Assembly (NCBI GenBank): GCA_015345905.1
Contig: JADDTR010000013.1
Location: forward strand, 377,411 to 441,410
From: Aotearoamyces nothofagi
Taxonomy: Eukaryota; Ascomycota; Leotiomycetes; Leotiales; Tympanidaceae
Direction of reading: 5' to 3'
DNA: 64,000 nt
In this document: one piece after another, positions 1-11,129 of the stretch
Layout: every line of letters begins with the position of its first letter
How positions within the stretch are numbered: the stretch's first letter is position 1
Position numbers and translations under genes: made by a program
Notes under the pieces: generated by a model
Seen by the model: only the letters and a program-made list of their open reading frames with translations
Databases searched by the model: none
What the model was told of the DNA's origin: nothing

Positions 1-1261
1 AGCGACAATGATGAGCTTCAGATCCTCACAGATAATGTCCGACAGCGGGTTTCGACTATAACTCTCGATAATGGCAAAGATGAGGTGGATGTGGGAACTA
101 GCCGTTCTCAGGATGAAGGACCGGAGCGCTCGAGGAGTTCCAACAAGGAGGCACGGACTCCACGAGTACCAAAGTCAATTAATCTATCCTCTTCTAACTT
201 AGCAACGCCTCCATCTTCCGGGGCAATAAGAACCACGGTATTCATTGAAAAGAAGCACATTCGAATTTCAAGCCAGAAGTATACCTATGGTGATGGCTGT
301 AGGTGGTTATTGAATATAACTATAATCATTTGCTAACTTTTCTACAGTCTGCGGAGCTGGTGGTGCAACTCGAGGAGCCGTTATGGCTGGTCTGGAACCA
401 CGCTGGGGCTTCGACTTTAACGATCCTGCTTGCGAGACATGGAACCTCAACTTCCCAAACGCAGCCATCTACTGTGCCTGGGCGGACCAGATCATTGAAT
501 TGGGACGAGGAAATGATGACTTCAAGGTTGATGTTCTTCATTTATCACCACCATGCCAGTTCTTCTCTCCCGCACACACTGTAATGGGCAAGGACGATGA
601 AATGAACTCGGCCACTATGTTCGCATGTGGTCTTCTTCTCGATATTGCTAAGCCCCGTATCGTCACACTGGAGCAGACCTTTGGCATTGACACACCTAGA
701 TTCGCCGGCTTCTTTCACTCGTTGATTAACATGTTCACAGACAAGGGTTTCTCTATTCGCTGGAAGATATGTCACCTCCAGGATTGGGGCTTGCCACAGC
801 GACGTAAACGTCTCATCATGATCGCATCATGCCCAGGAGAAGTCCTACCAGAGTTCCCAGCGCCTACTCACTCTCAATACCCAGAGCAAGGTCTCAAGCA
901 ATGGGTCAGCGTCAGGAGTGTCCTCGACGGAGTACTTCCCGGTGCTCCAGACCATGATATTGAAGCCGCATCCCAAAGGCCGCTGAACTACGCCAGCTGG
1001 GATGACAGCTCCATAGCTCCCAGATGCGTTACCACTAGTGGTGGTCAGAACTATCATCCAAACGGTCGTCGTAGGTTCACCAACCGTGAGTTTGCAGCTT
1101 TGCAGGGATTCCCTCCTGAGCACCGATTTAGCGGATCTTATGTGCTAAAGCAGATCGGTAATGCGGTCCCTCCAATCATTGCAAACATGCTCTTCGCATC
1201 AATTAGGAAAGCACTTGAGAAGGCGGATGGTATCCAACCAGAGGTATTGATGATTGACTAA
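1..1261 (+). CDS. rid: RID/Masc1-like DNA (cytosine-5) methyltransferase, 3' part
   Basis: C5 cytosine methyltransferase of the fungal RID/Masc1 class, cut by the window edge: the reading frame is open from base 1, so the N-terminus is missing. Exons are 1-298 and 348-1261; the 49-nt intron (299-347) has a TGCTAAC branch site, and removing it creates the motif I segment GFCGAGGATRGAV. About 403 residues are visible. Seen motifs are SPPCQ (motif IV with catalytic Cys), LPQRRKRL (motif VIII) and QIGNAVPP (motif X). Motif VI reads EQT instead of the usual ENV, a known hallmark of Masc1 and Neurospora RID, which separates it from Dim-2. The target-recognition region is short, as in that family. 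By homology the role is repeat-induced point mutation or premeiotic methylation in the nucleus; this is inferred. No truncation other than the window edge is seen. Confidence 0.93.
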
Positions 1262-2134
1262 GACTGTATCGTTTTCAGCGCAGTAAATTGCGCCATGTAA
1301 TAGCGACAGATCACCTAAGCCTACGGCATGGAGTTTGTTGGTCGTGTATAAGTGTCTGTAGATTAAAGGCCTTCTGCCTTGTATTGTCATTTTCCACTCT
1401 CCTAAAAATGTCTATTCGTTCCTACACACGTCTTGCAGATTATTGTCTCCATGGATCGCCATCTTCATTGCCGTCACAGACTAGAAAAATCAGCAAGCCA
1501 GGACGTATCTTCAGATGGAGCAGACTTAAATTTTCCACAGGCAGCAAGCCTCTGTTCAATAAATTTCATTACAAGCAGAATAAAGAAGACGGATGAGAGG
1601 AGAAGATGGTCTCTTAATGGAATTGCGAGCACTAGGTACCCTTCTCTAAACCTTATGGCCTGGTTTCAATGTGAGATTTGCTGTAACGCTGTAACTTCGT
1701 GCCTTTCAGCGGCATTCTTGGATTAGCTTGAAAGAGAGCGGTCCTTCATGTACATAGCGGCAAGATGAAAGAATACTTCTCATTATAATCGAGCAAGAGC
1801 CGGTCCCTGAAAACTAACAGCAACAATAATGCAATTCCATTCCCATGTCTGTATTTAGTGATAGACTCATAGTCATGTATATTATTTCAAATTTACAAAA
1901 AGATCTTCATCACTAACACTCAATACAAGAATTTAAAATTTAAAATTTAAGAGACCCATTATCAATACCTAAAAATAGGCTTTCATCGTTATGGATGTCT
2001 TGGTTAAATTATTGAGTCTCGCTCTGCATTGGCAACTATATGGGCAATATTATATAAAGCACCTGCTTGAACATCACAGCCAGTTCAAAATAATGCTCAG
2101 TCCCAATGCCACAGCCGTCGAAGGCAACACGTAT
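1262..2134. other. Convergent intergenic region, AT-rich
   Basis: This lies between the 3' ends of the methyltransferase and the RING gene. Short open frames have no recognisable protein character. An A/T-rich patch near 1930-1952 repeats an AATTTAAA word three times. I see no gene, RNA or mobile element. Confidence 0.6.
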
Positions 2135-2743
2135 CTACTGAATATCACGCCCCCATTCCCTCATCTGCATCTCCTCGAGCTCGCGCTCCGCAAGTGCGGC
2201 GTCCCACTCCCTCGACTGCAGTATCTCGGCATATGCGTCTCCCCAATCGGCAAATTCGCCTCCATGTCGCAGAGACTCGACAGCGGGAGCGGGAGGAGGA
2301 TCCGGGGCTACATCGCTAATACGTGCCTCTTCGTCTCCGTCGGCTACAACATCCAGGACTCCTCGACAGATAGGGCAGGTGTCGTTGTCTTGCAGCCACT
2401 CGCTCAGACAGCTGCTGCCGAAGATGTGCCCGCAGTCTGTCTGGATGGCAGGTTCGCTTTCTTGAGTGTCAGGGTCTGGCGATCTGTAGGGGATGTCGCA
2501 AATAGGGCAGTTCAGCTTATCAGCTTGGAGGTCGGCATTATTTAGGGGTGCAGGTGCATTGTAGAGGCGACGCCGTGGCAGTAAGCTGGCTTGAGGCTGA
2601 GTTTGCGGCTGAGGTTGTGATGGGTAATAAGGTGGATGTACTTGTTGTGGCCATGCCCACTGGCTTTGTTGAGGCGGGGCTATAGGCTGGGGTTGGATTT
2701 GAGGATGAGGAATAAATCGTGGAGGTCTCCAGCCATTGCTCAT
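2135..2743 (-). CDS. RING-type zinc-finger protein
   Basis: Intronless frame of 202 residues. The first ~75 residues are rich in Pro and Gln (disordered). A RING-like finger follows at about residues 79-125 with CPIC, a CGH pair, SSCLSEWL and a closing CPIC. The usual ligand after the His (H-x2-C/H) is Gly here (HIFGSSC), a variant I recall from fungal RING proteins of the CGHIFG type, so zinc site 2 may be incomplete or use another residue. The C-terminus is acidic with a Glu-rich helix. Likely role is an E3 ubiquitin ligase or ubiquitin-pathway adaptor; substrate unknown. The gene converges on the methyltransferase and is divergent from eL14. The start is the first ATG of the frame. Confidence 0.8.
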   Translation of the reverse strand: MSNGWRPPRFIPHPQIQPQPIAPPQQSQWAWPQQVHPPYYPSQPQPQTQPQASLLPRRRLYNAPAPLNNADLQADKLNCPICDIPYRSPDPDTQESEPAIQTDCGHIFGSSCLSEWLQDNDTCPICRGVLDVVADGDEEARISDVAPDPPPAPAVESLRHGGEFADWGDAYAEILQSREWDAALAERELEEMQMREWGRDIQ

Positions 2744-4029
2744 TTTTAAGGAAAGAGGGTATTCTTTGAAATATCTTGTCTAAATCGCCGTAGGCAAGCT
2801 TTAGGTAACTTGATTATTGATCGTTGAATGGAAGATATGCAAAGCACTTCACTTTAACTAGTCACTGTATTGAGTATAATTATTTCGTTATCATTCAAAT
2901 ATAACATGGACAAAGTGAATGAGAGTAGACTGGATAACTGGGGCAGGAATTGGACTATAGTTGAGATGAATTATATAGTAACTGTTCAGTATTGTCACAA
3001 TGACTTTTGGTCACTAAAAGCTGTCATTGAAATCCATACTCATCTTCCTAATGTCTAATTGTCGTCTTACCATATCATCACGAACAGTGGATATCTATTT
3101 TTTTCGAAATGTCAGCTAATGTTCGCTGATTCTTCTCTTAAGATAAACGATGTATTGGAATGTGGCTCAGTGATCTTGGTGTAAAAGTGTCCATTAACTC
3201 CGAAGAGTTTCACGATTTTCAGTGTATTTTGTAATCATTGCATGGTGGTACGACAGTGTCGACTCTTAGGGGAATAATATGGAGCAAGGTCACTTACAAT
3301 ATTATGTGATTCGAACTTCGACTATCTCTGCTCCGCTCCTGGTACTGCTGGTCGATAGGCATCGATGGTTGTCAATGCCTATCAGCTACTTGGACAAGAT
3401 CCATGCTATTAGTAGGTGCGGTGTATGTATAGCAAAACTAGTATCTGTTGACTGTCGGTCATAGTATGAGCGCTTCGTGGTCTAGACGATAAGTCTTGAA
3501 AATATTAGCGAAGTTCTCGTCTAGGAGATTGGATGAACAAGTTCAGAGAATGCTTTAAATATCAGGATATGTAAGAAAAATATCACCCTCTCACATCGTA
3601 TAAGTACCCCGGCGAGGGTCCCACGAAAATGAGGTCGATCGCAAATTATATCATCACATAGAGCAAGAGTGGAAAGGGAGGGGAGCAGGTACTTACACTA
3701 GGAAGACCAGGTGCAGAGTGAGGCCCAGTAAGTCGGAAGGAGACAATGCATGATTATCGTCGATACAAGCACCGAATTCTGGATATGTGCAACTGGAAAA
3801 TAATTTCGTTGCCAAAAGAATTTATGTTCTTGGGAAATTAGGAAAGAAGTTTTGACATTACATGTCCGTTGCTTAGTCATCGCATTCTCGGCGAAACTTA
3901 TATCCGCATACCCTACATGTCTTCACTAGCGAGCAAAAACACCACAAATCTCGAAATTCTGAAGCCGTGTAACTTCATCGACGAAAACGACCAACAACCT
4001 TACGACACATCACCCAAACAATTATCACA
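2744..4029. other. Divergent intergenic region
   Basis: About 1.3 kb separates the RING gene start from the eL14 start. It is AT-rich and holds only short frames without protein character. The last ~150 bases before eL14 are rich in C and A and probably hold its promoter and leader. No repeat or RNA gene is recognised. Confidence 0.55.
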
Positions 4030-4535
4030 ATGGGTGACGCTGAGATCAAGGCCTCAACATGGAGACTCGTTGAAGTCGGCCGTGTTGTCCTCATCCATGG
4101 AGGCTCACAAGATGGCAAGCTCGCAGCTATTGTCGAGATTATCGACCACAAGCGCGTACGTAGAAATTAGGAAAGAATGAATAGTTTGGGGCATTCAGTA
4201 CTAACTAATCATCTTAGGTACTGATCGATGGACCATCCACAGACTCCAAGACCGCCGTTCCTCGTCAATCGATCGCACTACAAAACGTCATTCTGACTCC
4301 TCTGGTCCTCGAGAAGCTTCCCCGTGGAGCACGAACTGGTGCAGTTAAGGCAGCATGGGAGAAGGCCGGTATTGAGGCCAAATGGCAAGAGAGCGCATGG
4401 GCGAAGAAGCGCACTCAGAGGGAGCGGAGACGAGCTTTGACCGATTTCGAGCGATTCAAGGTTTTGAGATTGAGGAAGCAAGCACGTTTCGAGGTCCGAA
4501 AGTCATTGGCTAAGGTCAAGGCGGCTGCAAAGTAA
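4030..4535 (+). CDS. rpl14: 60S ribosomal protein L14 (eL14)
   Basis: A 147-residue product from two exons, 4030-4155 and 4218-4535, joined in phase 0; the 62-nt intron has a CTAACTAAT branch region. The protein starts [20 protein letters not shown], followed by a KOW-like beta segment ([27 protein letters not shown]), typical of eL14, and a basic C-terminal helix ([27 protein letters not shown]). Length matches fungal eL14. It is a structural part of the large cytosolic ribosomal subunit. The start sits in a CACAATGGG context. Confidence 0.95.
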
Positions 4536-5214
4536 AGGGTACAACGGCACTGGGAGCGTGAGCATGACTGCATAGGGTTGCTGGATTCCTTTGCTTCTCC
4601 GGAAGCTTTGTATGCTACGTCAAAGATGGGAGGCGTCTAATGCATATGAACTTCAAAGGCAAAAAGCAGCACTCGTGATATACATGTAAATTTTTGAGTG
4701 CAACGGTGGTCGCCCGAAAGCCTGTATGCCATTTTCTAATAACAAATAGCCAAGGTTTGGAAAGTGTGTGAACTATTGAGAGCCATCATGAATGACAGGA
4801 TACTGTGTATGTTCCGGTTTGACCATACTTAAATCTGGATTTCGAATCTGTAAATCAGTAAATGATATGCATATTAATACCTCCACGGAATAATGCCAAT
4901 ATTGCTTTCATATCTGTATTCCCAGCGCTCAGTTTCCCGATTAAGCTTAGCCACTAGTGATCGCGAACCCTAAGATTCTTCAACACCGACGAGCTCATAC
5001 AAATTCAACAGCAGTCTCTCTACATACGTCTACTTATTCAGGTAAGTGTCCCATACATAAGCTTCCCTTGAGCAGGCCGCTCTGCAATCCTCGAAGTGCT
5101 GGATACCCGCGAGGCTCAGCACGGCGCACAAATGCAGAATTTCGCTCTAAAATCCTCCACAAGGTCCAACAGCGAATAGCTAACGTCAAGTTTCATATAG
5201 ACACCTTTCTCACC
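4536..5214 (+). promoter_or_regulatory. eL14 3' region and NAC-alpha leader with likely 5'UTR intron
   Basis: No coding gene is seen. The NAC-alpha leader has a strong donor (GTAAGT at 5042) and, just before the start codon, a GCTAAC branch site followed by CATATAG ending at 5200. This predicts a 5'UTR intron of 159 nt (5042-5200). A frame running through here (4957-5541) is therefore probably an artefact of the leader. Confidence 0.55.
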
Positions 5215-6012
5215 ATGTCTAACCCACGCATTGAAGAACTCGAGGACGATGAGGTCCCAAAGACCGTACCAGCAGAGGAGGAATCAGATGACTCCGACTC
5301 TGAGGTTGAGGTTGGCGAGAGTGGTATTCCCGCTGGAGCCACCGCTGTCGTTCATTCTCGCAACGAGAAGAAGGCAAGAAAATCAATTGCTAAGCTTGGT
5401 CTGACCCGGGTTCCCGGCATCACCAGAGTTACTCTGAGACGACCAAAGAACGTGAGTAATACCCTGCAAAACAAATCAAAGGAAGAGCCTAGGAATAGCC
5501 GGCGGCAAGCTCATTGCCTTTGCCCAATCAATATATACTGATTTTATTCCTTTAGATCCTCTTTGTCATCAACCAGCCAGAGGTCTACAAGTCACCCACC
5601 AGCAACACCTACATGTGAGATCCCCTAGGGACAACGATAATATGCACATGCTGACCAGCTCCCTAGTGTCTTTGGTGAGGCCAAGATTGAGGATCTCAAC
5701 TCGCAAGCACAGGCCTCCGCTGCTCAGCAACTGGCAGCTGCAGACTCCCACGACCATGACCACGCTGGTCACGATCACTCCGGCCATGACCACTCTGGCC
5801 ATGATCATGGTAAGGGCAAGGCTGTCGACAATGGTGATGCTAAGAAGGATGATGATGAGGATGATGGAGAGGAAGTCGATGCCGAAGGCCTTGAGGACAA
5901 AGATATCGAGCTGGTCATGACACAAGCTAGCGTCTCGAGGAAGAAGGCTGTGAAGGCATTGAAGGAGAACGACAACGACATAGTCAACTCTATCATGGCC
6001 TTAAGCATATAG
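5215..6012 (+). CDS. egd2: Nascent polypeptide-associated complex subunit alpha
   Basis: A 213-residue NAC-alpha from three exons: 5215-5451, 5556-5614 and 5667-6012 (phases 0 and 2; total divisible by three). An acidic N-terminus precedes the NAC domain at about residues 48-113 ([20 protein letters not shown], then [27 protein letters not shown]). A His/Asp/Gly-rich stretch occupies about residues 127-147, built from GHDHS units. An acidic linker and the C-terminal UBA domain (about 174-212, [20 protein letters not shown]) follow. It acts at the ribosome exit tunnel with the beta subunit to shield nascent chains. The His-rich insert is absent from yeast EGD2 as I know it and may bind metal; this is inference. 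It lies between two other highly expressed housekeeping genes. Confidence 0.95.
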
Positions 6013-6442
6013 GGGCGAAATTGCAAGGCGTAGCAATGTATATGAGGTCTACCCGGATGGGTCTTTGCACTACCGCATCTTATTGTGGAATCAAAGCTCT
6101 GAATAGTAGATTCTCAGATGGCCAAGATTATGTACACTATCACTCAATATGAATGAATCTCAGGTGGCATAAACATTTCTACCATAATACGTGATGATCC
6201 CGGGCAATTCAAATATCTCCGTAAGCTTCCTAGTACCCAAGATTAAATATAAGTTATAGAGATAACTAGGTATATGACGTTGCACTTCCTGCCATCTCCT
6301 TAATCCCCCAATTAAAATATAATATGTATCACGTGATATGTGGGTTTGTGTAGCCGAGCTTGAGATGTCCGAACCGGCTCTGCAGCTTCAACGACCTCGA
6401 TCATCAATTCTCCGCTCTGAATCTGCCTCACACACCATCGCA
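6013..6442. other. Tandem intergenic spacer
   Basis: This is the 3' flank of NAC-alpha and promoter of the ATP synthase subunit d gene. It is AT-rich with no frame or repeat of note. Confidence 0.5.
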
Positions 6443-7244
6443 ATGGCAACCGGAGTAAGTTCCCCCGGTCAATTGATATCCAGTATTTGCTCTCCAGTTG
6501 TGTACCGATAGCTACGAAGCTGCTTTGCACAGTTTCAGGTCCCGCTAATCTCGAGCCCGCTTCCTTCCACATCCGAGACTCCTCAATTAGATCTAAGCTG
6601 ACAAGTTTTCCCAACAGCGAAGCGCAGCACTCAAGCTCGACTGGGTGGCAGTCACCTCAAGCCTCGGACTCCGCGGCCAAACTGTTGCCTCCTTGCAAGC
6701 CTTCAAGAAGCGCAACGAAGATGCCCGCCGCCGTGTCCAAGTGCTCTCCGAGCAGCCATCGAAGGTTGACTTCTCACACTACCGTAGTGTCCTGAAGAAC
6801 CAATCTATTATCGATGAAATAGAGAACCACTTCAAGACCATCAAGCCTGCTACCTATGATGTTTCACGACAGATCAAGGCGATTGAGGCGTTCGAGGCAC
6901 AGGCGGTTAAGAACGCTGAGGAGACGAAGGGCAGAGTCGAGCTAGAACTGAAGGATTTGGAGAAGACCCTCAAGAATATTGAGGAGGCTAGACCATTTGA
7001 GCAACTCACCGTGGTATGTTTTGCCGCATGGCAGGAGAGACGTGGCTGGAGACTGACGTGCTCGGATAGGACGAAGTTGCTGCTGCACGCCCGGATATTG
7101 ACGAGAAGACTGCACAACTTGTTTCAAAGGGTCGCTGGTCCGTACCAGGATACAAGGTATGTTTATGCATGAGATGTAGCTATATTCATGAAATTTTTAC
7201 TAATGCCATCACAGGAAAAATTTGGCGACTTGTCTCTTCTATAA
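6443..7244 (+). CDS. atp7: Mitochondrial ATP synthase subunit d
   Basis: A 174-residue peripheral-stalk subunit d of F1Fo ATP synthase, equal in length to yeast Atp7. Four exons: 6443-6454 (only MATG), 6618-7013, 7070-7156 and 7215-7244, all joined in phase 0. Introns are 163, 56 and 58 nt. The product begins [20 protein letters not shown], a family signature, then [18 protein letters not shown] and a long alpha-helical region, with a conserved end [18 protein letters not shown]. The tiny first exon is why the start is easily missed. It acts in the mitochondrial inner membrane stator, linking OSCP and subunit b; no cleavable presequence is evident, as in yeast. Confidence 0.95.
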
Positions 7245-7718
7245 ACAATTTCCCGCGTCTTTTTCCTACGTTTACTGTACTATTGCAGATAGCATCACTA
7301 CGCAATGCATAAGAAGTTGAAGATACTCGATTTTCCAGACTGCATTGGTGATTACGTGTTCGGGCCTTCCGTAAGGTATCCAAAGATTGGCTTGCAATTG
7401 ACTGAAGATTCGCGGTACTAGAAGTAGCATATAAAGCCTCGCACCTACGTGGCACAGCGACTTATCCTATATTTCTCCCTTTAAGCAAACAAGATTTCTT
7501 TTTTAGTATATCAAGATCATCTAACGTGACAGTAGGCCATTGCCTAATAGTAATGTGAGAGCGATATAAGGCTAACTGTTCTAATGTATCTAGATCTCTA
7601 TAATCTACTTACAGTCCATACTCTAATTTCTATGCCGATATTCCAATAAGCGTCACGCTTCCTCAACAGTATACCTCAAACATCAAACTGTACCTCATAA
7701 ACTTGATGCACCCAATCT
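7245..7718. other. Convergent intergenic region
   Basis: AT-rich DNA between the 3' ends of the ATP synthase d gene and the Mpv17 gene. No frame or repeat is supported. Confidence 0.5.
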
Positions 7719-8435
7719 CTACTTCCCTCCCGTAATCAAACTCAGGTAAATCCCCCACACCATACCTGCTAAATTGCCGACCAGCATCCGTCCTTCCACC
7801 GTCGGGATCACGGCATAATTGAGGAAACTAACAATCGGCCACAACTTCCATCCTGCTTTCACCATGGGCCAAAAGTCCTGCTTTGCAAGCAGCCATGCCT
7901 GTTCCCAGCCCGCGCCCTTGAAACCGGCCATTGCGAGACTAAACAAGAGAGTATTTACGGCTGCGCCGAGAGTTTGGTCAAGAAGGAACTTGACGATGGT
8001 GTTGGGCACAGAAAGCTTCTTCTCCAGCAACGTGTGATCCTTCTGTTCATTGTCCACTTCCTGTTCGTTGTTCGAGGCGGCCGCTACGATGGCCGATTTT
8101 GTGGGCTGGAGTGTTTGTCCAGGGAAGATCGATTCGAGGTATTGTTGCCTGTGAGAAGGACGTCAGATCAGTTTTAGTCTTGCAGGTCGACCAGCTGCAA
8201 CGTACCAGAGGAAGTTTGGCGGGCAGCTCACCACCGCGAAGAGGAGGAATTGGATTACTACGACCCAGTCGACGGTATATGGTGACTGGCCAGCAATTAG
8301 CAACTGTGCAGCAGAAAATAAGAGGGCGAGATCACTTGCATCACGGCGGTACGCAGTGATGAATTGAGCTAGTATATTGCTTGTCGCCGTCAAGGCACAA
8401 GTTTGGATCGTGGCTTTCACCACTGGGGAATTCAT
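7719..8435 (-). CDS. Mpv17/PMP22 family integral membrane protein
   Basis: A 219-residue product from exons 8206-8435 and 7719-8148; the 57-nt intron splits a Trp codon and gives FLWQQYLESIFPG, which fits the family pattern F-x-W-x-x-x-L-E. N-terminal MNSPVVKATIQTCALTATSN begins the first membrane helix. The C-terminal half carries the family signature (FWPMVKAGWKLWPIVSFLNYAVIP) followed by a last hydrophobic helix. About four membrane segments are visible. Family members (Mpv17, Sym1, PMP22, Woronin sorting complex protein) sit in the mitochondrial inner or peroxisomal membrane; which one applies here cannot be told from sequence alone. The C-terminus is short and has no peroxisomal SKL. Confidence 0.88.
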
Positions 8436-9408
8436 GGCTGTGTTCAGGCTTGCGGGGTATCTCTGCAGTTCAAAGAGGAGAGAAAAAGAGGTCTATTTCT
8501 ATGCACAAAAGGTAGTTCTGCAATTGGATGTCTTGCTTGCCAAGCAGTGGCTCGAATAACCTCACAACCAACCTTGAGAGATCGGGCGCAAGAGATTTAT
8601 ACTCGTCTCCTTTCTCGAGAGCGGCAGCTAGGTTTGGCCTTTTCGGAGGAATGAATCCCAAGGCTACGGTTCTCACGTTCTCTCTCATCCGTCGGGAGAG
8701 ATCAGCACCGACATCGTGAAATCCGATACCGCGGGGCCCCGAGGTTTGCCTGCTTTAAACGTCATGGGGTGTGTGTGTTACGTTCCAGGGCGTGACACGC
8801 GAGTCGGCCGGTTTAACGGAACATTTTTATTCCTAGTGCCGTGAGTTCAGGTGTTATGAGAACAAGGACTGTCTATGAAACCAAAGAATAGAAATATGAA
8901 GGTGCTTCTTCTCAGGACCGTAGCATTAATTGAAGAAATTCCATGCTCGGTTCATGGCTTTTGTTCTGCGAGAATGCTGGATATTCGTCATGTTTAAACT
9001 ACATACACACAGCTGTTGTACAGATAATTGTTCGCCTCGACATCTCGTGTCTAGAAGCATATCTTTTATTTACCCTTTTATCCGCTCGGTCCTATCGTTC
9101 AGCGGTTAAAGAGTTTATACATTTTAAAGTCTATCTCGGCTGTTTATCCTCAGACAAAGTGCTTTTTGTCAACTATCGGTGAGAGGTTAGGGCTCGTTTG
9201 CACTGATAATTATAAAAACATTAGAAATAAACTAAAATTACCTATCAAATCATTGTAAAGGTTATGGCTTACATTATAGATATTAGTATAAGTGTTTCAG
9301 TGAAGACATTAACCCCGTGTTGGATTTAGGATTTAGCTATCATTTGAAATATGAATTTTTTTATTTCAAACATAGTCAGAGGTGCAATTAATAGTTTGAC
9401 CTATAAAT
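8436..9408. other. Gene-poor stretch upstream of the Mpv17 gene
   Basis: Holds the likely Mpv17 promoter (GC-rich near 8650-8820) and then AT-rich DNA. Several short frames have no domain character. No repeat, tRNA or mobile element is recognised. Confidence 0.5.
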
Positions 9409-9708
9409 TTAGACAGTGATAGAAGCTCTCTCAGCTTCTATATACGTTTCTTGAACTGATGGGTTCTCCACGGAGGAGATGCTGCCTTGCGCGAAATTGA
9501 TGTAGATTTCGGGAGCGAATTTCACGCTGCGGTAGTGCGGGCCAAATATTAGTTCATGTTTCTTCAATCTTTCGACTGTTGATTTGTAGCATATGTAGAT
9601 CGGGGCTGGGGACGGCGCTGGTGACGTTTCCTGTGCTGAGTTATTCCTGTCCGTATACTTTTCATGGGCCGCAATGACTCTAGGTTTTTCTAGGGTGAGC
9701 AAGGGCAA
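9409..9708 (-). CDS. Doubtful 99-aa open frame
   Basis: A hydrophilic frame with a Pro/Ser-rich centre and a phrase VIAAHEKYTDRNN. I do not recognise it. A GCTAAT word and a CCCTAG acceptor-like site just inside the 5' end hint that it could instead be a 3' exon of a gene whose upstream exons I cannot find. The flanks are AT-rich and it stands alone, so it may not be a gene. Confidence 0.2.
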   Translation of the reverse strand: MPLLTLEKPRVIAAHEKYTDRNNSAQETSPAPSPAPIYICYKSTVERLKKHELIFGPHYRSVKFAPEIYINFAQGSISSVENPSVQETYIEAERASITV

Positions 9709-9949
9709 TTAGCAGTGCTTATCAATTTTCTGTATTCTTTAAAGGAAATAGTAACATTGACTTGCACTCTGAAGTAGAGTTGAGCTTGAAATATAATTAA
9801 ATCATTTCTCTAATAAATTAAAGGTAATTCCATATTATCATATCTTCCTCTCGAGATGCGACTGAAAGTGAAAAGTCAACATCATGCAACAGTACTAACC
9901 ACTTGATACGTACCTATCATGTGCCTCATAGTTGATATTCGTATAACTT
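9709..9949. other. Spacer 3' of the F-box-like gene
   Basis: AT-rich with no supported feature. Confidence 0.4.
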
Positions 9950-10811
9950 CTAGGCCACTCGCATTTCTTCGAGCTCCTCGAACACATGGTTTATCGTTTC
10001 TTGCCGCCCTTTCGACATCGGGACAATCTCACTTACAAAGTCATTCCATTCCCCATCATTCCACACTAATACCATGCCTCTCCGCACCACCCAACTATTT
10101 GTGACATATCCACTCCCTTCCATCCCATCCTTCGTTCCCTCAGCGTCAAGACGCAGCCTCTTAGTAACAATCTCCATCAAACCGCTCGCGTTATTTCGAT
10201 CCGCAGTATAGCATGTCCTGATCGTCAACGTCTCCAATCTAAAATTATTCACGGCCCATTCCACAAGCGGCAGGATTTCTTTTTCTCTTTCTTGCACTTT
10301 GAAATTGAACTCCAACGTCAAGTCTCGTACCTGCTGCGCCGCTGTTATACGTTTCAGCGACAGCTCATGGAGACTTGGCACAATAAGCAGGGAGCTGTAT
10401 CCGTCTTGCAGCCTACATCACTGGTTAGCAGTCGACATTCAGAAACGAAAAATTGTGAGAAGACATGCAGCAACCAGGCCGTACAACGGACCCTACACAT
10501 AACCAAACGAAGCACGCAACCTACCAAAACCTCACGTAAACCCCCCTAACCCTCGCAACCCTCGCCTCCATCCCCTCCCCACCCAGCGCCGCCTCAAAGC
10601 TCCAGAAATTGCTATGATCAAGCACGAAGCAGTTGGCATTGTGAAAGGCCTCCAGCGCCTCGGCATACAGCAGCACATCCGGCCGCAGCGCAACCAGCAG
10701 CGCCGGGCTGGCGCTCGCCCACCGTCGCTTCTCGAGGAGCCCTGGGTGCCGGAAGATCTGCGCCCGGATCTCCGCCGGTAGTACGTGCAGACTAGAGAGC
10801 GTCTGCGCCAT
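9950..10811 (-). CDS. F-box-like protein
   Basis: A 249-residue product from exons 10525-10811 and 9950-10412; the 112-nt intron splits a Trp codon (phase 2) and joins YVRFW to LQDGYSSLL. Residues about 7-50 (LHVLPAEIRAQIFRHPGLLEKRRWASASPALL) resemble an F-box: L-P-x-E-[IL] followed by a hydrophobic helix. The rest has short Leu-rich segments (LHELSLKRI, LRLDAEGTKD) of the kind found in fungal F-box proteins of unknown substrate. Probable role: adaptor in an SCF ubiquitin ligase, by family inference only. Such genes are numerous and fast-evolving in filamentous fungi, and this copy sits in an accessory-looking stretch with the tannase and kinase. Confidence 0.65.
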
Positions 10812-11016
10812 CTGTTTGGAAATGTTGGAAATACGGTTTGGGCAGAGCGAGCAACGTGCGGGTCGAGGGCACTGGGCTTGTCTGGGGAACCCGTGATGTC
10901 ATGTCATATCACGGCACTCTAGATTAGATAAGAGATCTTAGCACGCGACGAGGCTACGGCTCAGCCTCGGGGTTTGGATCGCGCTGGGTCGGAATTGAAG
11001 CTTGTAAACTGTTAAA

Positions 11017-11122
11017 TTTCCAGAAGCTATTATTTCCAGAAGCTATTATCTAACTATATACAAAGCCTAGCTTCCGAAAACTGATATTATCAGACTATTT
11101 ACAAAATCCAGCTTCCGAAAAC
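11017..11122. repeat. Two small tandem duplications behind the tannase stop codon
   Basis: A 16-bp unit (TTTCCAGAAGCTATTA) occurs twice in tandem at 11017-11049. Next to it, a 29-nt segment at 11053-11081 recurs at 11094-11122 with four mismatches, three of them transitions. Both lie just 3' of the tannase coding region, in its probable 3'UTR or terminator. The surrounding 10812-11129 spacer holds nothing else. Confidence 0.7.
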
Positions 11123-11129
11123 GGTACAA

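Noticed and set aside
3470-3545. GTGGTCTAGACGATAAG resembling a tRNA A box
   Set aside because: No B box or cloverleaf follows.
10540-10560. CCCCCCTAACCCTCGC as a telomere-like repeat
   Set aside because: It lies in coding DNA of the F-box-like gene and has no CCCTAA periodicity.
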